64,000 bases of DNA from Pterobdella sp. o SKG-2022 (Eukaryota > Annelida > Clitellata > Hirudinida > Piscicolidae): positions 1,928,244 through 1,992,243 of the forward strand of contig OZ038321.1 of assembly GCA_964035795.1 (NCBI GenBank). The letters run 5' to 3'. The translations under genes were made by a program, and so were the position numbers. Of this stretch, positions 60,199-64,000 are shown in pieces (position 1 is the first letter of the stretch; every line of letters starts with the position of its first letter). A model generated the notes under the pieces. It saw only the letters and a program-made list of their open reading frames with translations. It had not been told where the DNA came from and ran no database searches.

Positions 60199-63100
60199 GT
60201 AGTAGTAGTAGTATTAGTAAGTTATGTAGTATATCGTTTATTATTATTTTGTTATTCTGCTTTTTATTTTATGCTCAGATGATTTTGTACCTAATCAAGA
60301 ATCTCAATCGAAACACCATTATGAATATTGTGAGTTCCCTTATCAAAAGACTCATATTACCAAAAAACCTTAATTATCATTAGTATATCAACACAAACCC
60401 CGCCTAAAAATGACGTCACATCTCTTGCAGACGATACTGCTGTTGTTTTGGTTGGCTACCATGGTGACCAAGAAATACGTCATTAGAGGCTTGATGAAGA
60501 TGGAAGATGATGTTAGTGTTGATGATGATGATGATGGTAGTGGTTGTGGTAATGGTGGGGGTGGTGGTAGGGATGATGGTGGTTGTTGTTGAGCGCCAAC
60601 TTCCAAAGACTCTTTCGACACTATTTGGAGCGAGTACCGAAAGAAACTTGTAGCTTCGAGTTGTTTGTGACTTTTGGTGAACAGTGAAAAATGATGGATG
60701 GTTTTTCGAAATTTTTTTTGGTTGGAAGCTGACGTGGTTTAGAACCTCTTTGACACTCTTGTTGGAGTGTACACCCGTGTTAGAGTGATGATGGTGTTAG
60801 TAGTGGTTGCGGTGAGTTCATGGTGGTAAAAGTGGTTGAATGATAGTGGAAAGAGGTGGTTAAAAAAATTAATAGTTACTCCATTTATAACAGCCAATTA
60901 GACGATGTATATAGAAACATTATCCTTAATGAATAATTAATAACTTATTAAACCAACCAATCACAGAGCCACGTTTTCGACATATTTTGGTCAAAAATAG
61001 CACACATTACGCGCCAATTATCGATCATCTACCCAAAATTTGGCACCACTTTTTTCTCTTCTTCACCCCCTTCCTTCCACACCCTTCTATACATCTGTGC
61101 CCCCGAGTTTGACTTCATCGATGTTTCGGTGCTTTTATTATTTTTATTGTTTTGTTTTGCTTATTTTTATTTATATATTATTGTTATTATTTTTATTTTT
61201 TTTATTTTTCATATTTATTATTCTCATCTTTTATTCTCTCTATATATTCTTATGTGGTTAGACGTATTATTATTATTAATCTAATGGGATTGACAGCAGT
61301 CGACTTTGGTTATTGATACTATAATTGAGTAATTTAGAAAAAAGGGCCATTTGTTTGGGACAAATTTTTATAGACTGCCAGCCCGAGTTAACGTCCAACT
61401 TGAAATTATCGAATGCAATATCCGCCGTTTGACGTATTTTTATTATAATGAATATTATTATTTTTATTATTATTATTATTATCATTTTTATTATTATCAT
61501 CATCACAACCACCACCAGACGTACAAAGAGTTGTCGAAGACAGGAGTGTTGCCTGCAAGCATCCTTGTCTCCATCTATTTCATTTCGTTGTTTTTCATCC
61601 GGAGCTTTTGGTCCAAAAGGTTGTCAGCAGAATATTAATAATGATAATGAGGATAATGTTATAAATAAATTTAATAGTAATAATATAAATAATAATAATA
61701 ATATAGATAATAATGTATTTTAATAAATTAATAATAGTAATAATGTATAATAAACATAATAATAATAATAAAAACTCCAATCATAGGTTTTCCGAATACA
61801 CGTCATTCTCCTTGAATGAAACTTCAGTGGTGAGTATTCAAATTAGTTTAGTTTCGCGCCAAAAATATCAACGAGGCACTGTAAACTTTGCCGGGATTCG
61901 AACTCACTACCTACGTATTAACCATTAGGCGCTCTAAATATGAATTTTGAGTTATATTTCACTATATTACTTGGAGATTAATACTATTTTTTTCTTATTA
62001 TGATCATAATTGTGATTATTATCAGTGTTATAAAGATTTGTATAACGCGCAATTCAAAAACAGAATTAGCTTTAGAAGCGCTGATTTTTTACCGATATAT
62101 ACATCTGACCAAATACAGGCCTTATACCTGGTATTATCTACACTATCTTACTTACTACTTGCCTCTCTCCTCATGAGGCTTAAGTTATTTCTAGTGCCCC
62201 TCCTTTGTCTGCTTGCCTGCTACCTTTCTCACCGCAAGGTTTGTCGATGATGATGATGATGATAATAATAATAATAATAATAATATAAGCAATAATAATA
62301 AATAAAACAATAATATTATAAATAATAATAATATATTGATATTTTTATTTATATAGCTCCTAGGTGAGAAAGCTAAACGGATCAATTGTAATTACAATAA
62401 ATTTTGAAAATTATCAAAATTTTGTGCTTAGTATATTATGTTTATATAGCTTTTTCTCATACATATAGAACCAATTTGGTTATTGTTATATAGGCGATGA
62501 TTGTGGTGGTGGTGGTTGGGTGGGGTGGGGGTGAGGATGGGTTGGTAGTGATAGAAATTGGGGGTGATGGTGGTGGTTGTAGGGATAAATCATACGAACC
62601 AACTGATAATAATCTATGAATTTTGTCATAATGACGTTTAACCTAAGGTGTTCCAAGAAGAGCTAAATTATATAACTAACCTAACCATGTAAAGTAACTT
62701 ACTCATAATAACCCATTTAATACATCAACTAACTAAACCACACATACGAACAACATTTCATCAACAACCAAACCTCCGCAGCTACCTTTGTTAAAAAATC
62801 AACCATTGCTGCGCTCTTCGACGTTATTCTTAGCAGCAGTTCTGCTCTGTAGACAAGGGTTGACCAACGTTTCTATGGAGTCATCCTACAGAGGAATGGT
62901 GGCTGATGATTCTATGCAGAGTCTCATCGCCTGGATCCACAATAATACTGTTCAGGGTTGGCTCTGATTAATATGCTTCTACATAACGATAATGCTCTCC
63001 TTCACTAATAAAAATGATTATATACTGGTTCTGGACATGACGCTAAACTGCACCTATAAATTGAGACTGCTTTTTTGTTATAACCTGGATAACAGTAGAC

Positions 63101-63974
63101 TCCAGTAGCAGGTATCGACAAACTGATATTCTGGTATCGTTGTCATTTGGTTTGGCAGATGATCTTTCTTTTTGTTGACAACGGCAAGGCAAACTGCCCA
63201 AGTGTGAGAATGGAGGATCTTGAATTCGATAAATTCAAGTTGGACGTTAGCTTGAGCTGGCAATCTATAAAAATTTGTTTCAAATAAATGGTCTTTTTTA
63301 TATATCACTCTATTGTAGTATTATAGTATCAATAATCTAGACCGACTGCTGTCGAACCCAGTTACTGGGACATGTACACCAGTATAATCTAATTAAATCA
63401 ATAATAATAATGAATTAATAATATACACTACTGATACTACTATTGATAATATTGTATATTACCTCTAGTTAAGATTTAATTTTTTTCGCTAACGTTTAAT
63501 GATAAGGCTAAACTTATCGAAAATTATAGTTTTTGATTTTCGATAAACGTATTAAAAATTTCTCTTAATTGATGTTTTTTGTTATGAAAATACTGCTACT
63601 AATGCTATACTTCTACTAATAGTAGTAATAAGAATGATAATAACAATATATATAATATGATAATAATATATCTGTTAAGATGCAAAAAATAAAATATACG
63701 AGCTTTATTACTTAAACCAGTGCCTTCAAAATCATTTTTGATGATTTTAAATATTTAAGAAGCTTCAACCTTAAAAGTTTAAAACAAAATTTATTATACT
63801 TTTATTTTTTTTTTCATTATTTTTTTAATAATAAATATTATTATTTTCATAATAATTATTATTGTTATTATCAGATGCAGTATTTGCTGGAAGCATGGCC
63901 TCAATGCCCAGAATCCACCTCTGTACCAATCGCTGCATCACCAACCACCCCCACTATGAAAACTCACAACTTAG
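55431..63974 (+). CDS. DPY19L: DPY19-family C-mannosyltransferase, partial (runs off the right edge)
   Basis: Multi-pass ER membrane enzyme that moves mannose from dolichol-phosphate to tryptophan in WxxW motifs of thrombospondin repeats and cytokine receptors. Exons: 55431-55455 (possible microexon), 55517-55604, 55876-56034, 56203-56317, 56643-56736, 56946-57003, 57277-57368, 59228-59300, 59733-59837, 60031-60126, 60279-60329, 60431-60511, 60967-61122, 61519-61619, 61787-61829, 62119-62238, 62782-62956, 63875-63974. Every junction keeps phase. Diagnostic blocks: YIFENEYRFPVL, EVINDLKRFNLFPE, ESCEGIGDPLYFYIE, SGSLLGGFFAFIFFISNHAD, LPALRESFSFPF, LLYICAPEFDFID, LLMRLKLFLVPLLC, DAVFAGSMAS and ITNHPHYENSQLR. 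Many hydrophobic helices are visible. The N-terminal 100 or so residues and the C-terminus are not in view. Which DPY19L paralogue it is cannot be said. Confidence 0.94.
56329..56445. repeat. ATT-rich microsatellite
   Basis: Imperfect ATT units just downstream of the donor at 56318, in a DPY19 intron. A second ATT/ATC block lies at about 56545-56635. Confidence 0.8.
57016..57095. repeat. 28-bp tandem repeat, nearly three copies
   Basis: The unit begins catatgatgctgttgtaaca and is followed by taacataa. Units start at 57016, 57044 and 57072. It begins just 12 bp past a DPY19 donor. Confidence 0.88.
57512..57587 (-). mobile_element. tRNA-like SINE head
   Basis: The minus strand has an A box (tagctcagctggtagagc), an anticodon-like loop (ttaatta, which would give AAT) and a B box (gggttcgatccc). 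The acceptor stem does not pair and the T stem has an extra C. A decayed tRNA pseudogene or SINE head is more likely than a working tRNA-Ile. Confidence 0.65.
57755..58668 (-). mobile_element. 5'-truncated LINE in a DPY19 intron
   Basis: The minus strand encodes KGLKVNMGKTKLMVSG, CGVCQAGVGRNAIQCGGC, VHKKCSDIKGAL, then EKLEVVPEFCYLGDMLSAGG and, after several breaks, SPKKTWNELILNDKRKLDM with PLDRSEWKGRL. These are the palm/thumb and C-terminal blocks of a non-LTR reverse transcriptase common in aquatic invertebrate genomes. In-frame stops are frequent, so it is dead. It runs antisense to DPY19. Confidence 0.88.
58676..58925. mobile_element. Foldback MITE family II, full palindromic copy
   Basis: The arms carry aagttaaactttaaaaacat, then caattgagg, atacatttatttaaa, agctataattttcgataagt and gtagccttatcataaa, then the complement. 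The outer part at the right end is ttgctatac...catgaggtgtctctgaaaag. It abuts the 5' truncation point of the LINE. Confidence 0.88.
58997..59099. mobile_element. Foldback MITE family I, single arm
   Basis: It has ttgacgtaaaatagccgg, aatcaatataatagaaacaa, the aagatttattgagaaactta block and acgaagcttttcgtaagagt, then stops at the palindrome centre (cttacattatcaag). The second arm is absent. Confidence 0.88.
59330..59535. repeat. ATC-rich microsatellite
   Basis: Imperfect ATC/ATT/ACC units in two blocks, inside the DPY19 intron after exon 59228-59300. Confidence 0.85.
60130..60220. repeat. ATT/AGT microsatellite next to a splice donor
   Basis: ATT units turning to AGT units. They start right after the DPY19 donor at 60127 (gttattatta). 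Confidence 0.85.
61285..61420 (+). repeat. Dispersed repeat family III, copy 2
   Basis: gacagcagtcgacttt, ggttattgatactataattg, agtaattta and ttttatagactgccagcc, followed by gttaacgtccaacttg. It matches 8565-8705 and the inverse of 63228-63385. Confidence 0.75.
61885..61942 (-). mobile_element. tRNA-like SINE fragment
   Basis: The minus strand reads gagcgcctaatggttaatac and gtgagttcgaatcccggc. The T-arm/B box is well preserved, but the 5' half is not tRNA-like. Intronic in DPY19. Confidence 0.5.
62242..62335. repeat. GAT/AAT microsatellite next to a splice donor
   Basis: GATGATGAT then AATAAT units begin within a few bases of the DPY19 donor at 62239. Confidence 0.85.
63228..63385 (-). repeat. 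Dispersed repeat family III, copy 3 (inverted)
   Basis: aagttggacgttagcttgag, then gctggcaatctataaaaatt, a TATTATAGTATCAATAATCTA block and gactgctgtcgaacc, then gttactgggacatgtac. It is the inverse of the other two copies and includes both ends. Confidence 0.75.
63478..63592. repeat. Foldback family II, partial copy
   Basis: gataaggctaaacttatcga, aaattatag, tttcgataaacg and aattgatgtttttt correspond to the inner arm blocks of 58676-58925. Confidence 0.65.
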
Positions 63975-64000
63975 GTACTACTATCACTTTTATTGAATAA

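Noticed and set aside
1..64000. CRISPR arrays, operons, riboswitches, bacterial or viral genes
   Set aside because: No direct-repeat/spacer arrays, no ribosome-binding sites and no clustered intronless genes. The tandem repeats are micro- and minisatellites, and the genome is clearly a spliced animal genome.

Overview
This is nuclear DNA from an animal, most likely an invertebrate. It is AT-rich, carries many spliceosomal introns with GT-AG borders, uses the standard code, and is littered with trinucleotide, GATA and CA microsatellites, LINE fragments, tRNA-derived SINEs and palindromic MITE-like elements. I could not identify the species. All protein calls come from conceptual splicing by eye and from recalled family similarity; no database search was run.

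Layout. (1) 14,090 down to about 183, minus strand: a TBC1D1/TBC1D4 (AS160)-type Rab GTPase-activating protein, about 16 exons, running from the first PTB domain through the second PTB to the TBC domain. (2) 15,457-29,268, plus: UBR3-type E3 ubiquitin ligase copy A, 40 exons, open reading frame of 1,656 codons. (3) 29,892-40,683, plus: UBR3 copy B, 40 exons, 1,638 codons. (4) 54,040-41,360, minus: UBR3 copy C, 40 exons, 1,643 codons, tail-to-tail with B. (5) About 55,431 to beyond the right edge, plus: a DPY19-family C-mannosyltransferase, 17 clear exons plus one possible microexon; its extreme N-terminus and its C-terminus are not seen.

The main discovery is the three-member UBR3 cluster. 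Animals such as human have one UBR3 gene, but here three paralogues each keep the same 40-exon plan, with more than half of the exons identical in length. All three keep an uninterrupted frame, the UBR box, the split RING-H2 domain and the C-terminal UBLC domain. First exons and most introns are no longer alignable. Yet a few blocks, introns included, are identical or nearly so in all three copies. One 54-bp intron is identical base for base. This mosaic points to repeated gene conversion between the copies, including across the inverted pair.

The flanking genes (TBC1D and DPY19) have introns that often begin with simple repeats. The UBR3 cluster is nearly free of long microsatellites and instead carries MITEs, a LINE and SINEs. 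Functionally, TBC1D regulates Rab-dependent vesicle traffic, DPY19 adds C-mannose to tryptophan in secreted thrombospondin-repeat proteins in the ER, and UBR3 paralogues are cytosolic ubiquitin ligases of the N-recognin family. They are neighbours, not a pathway.
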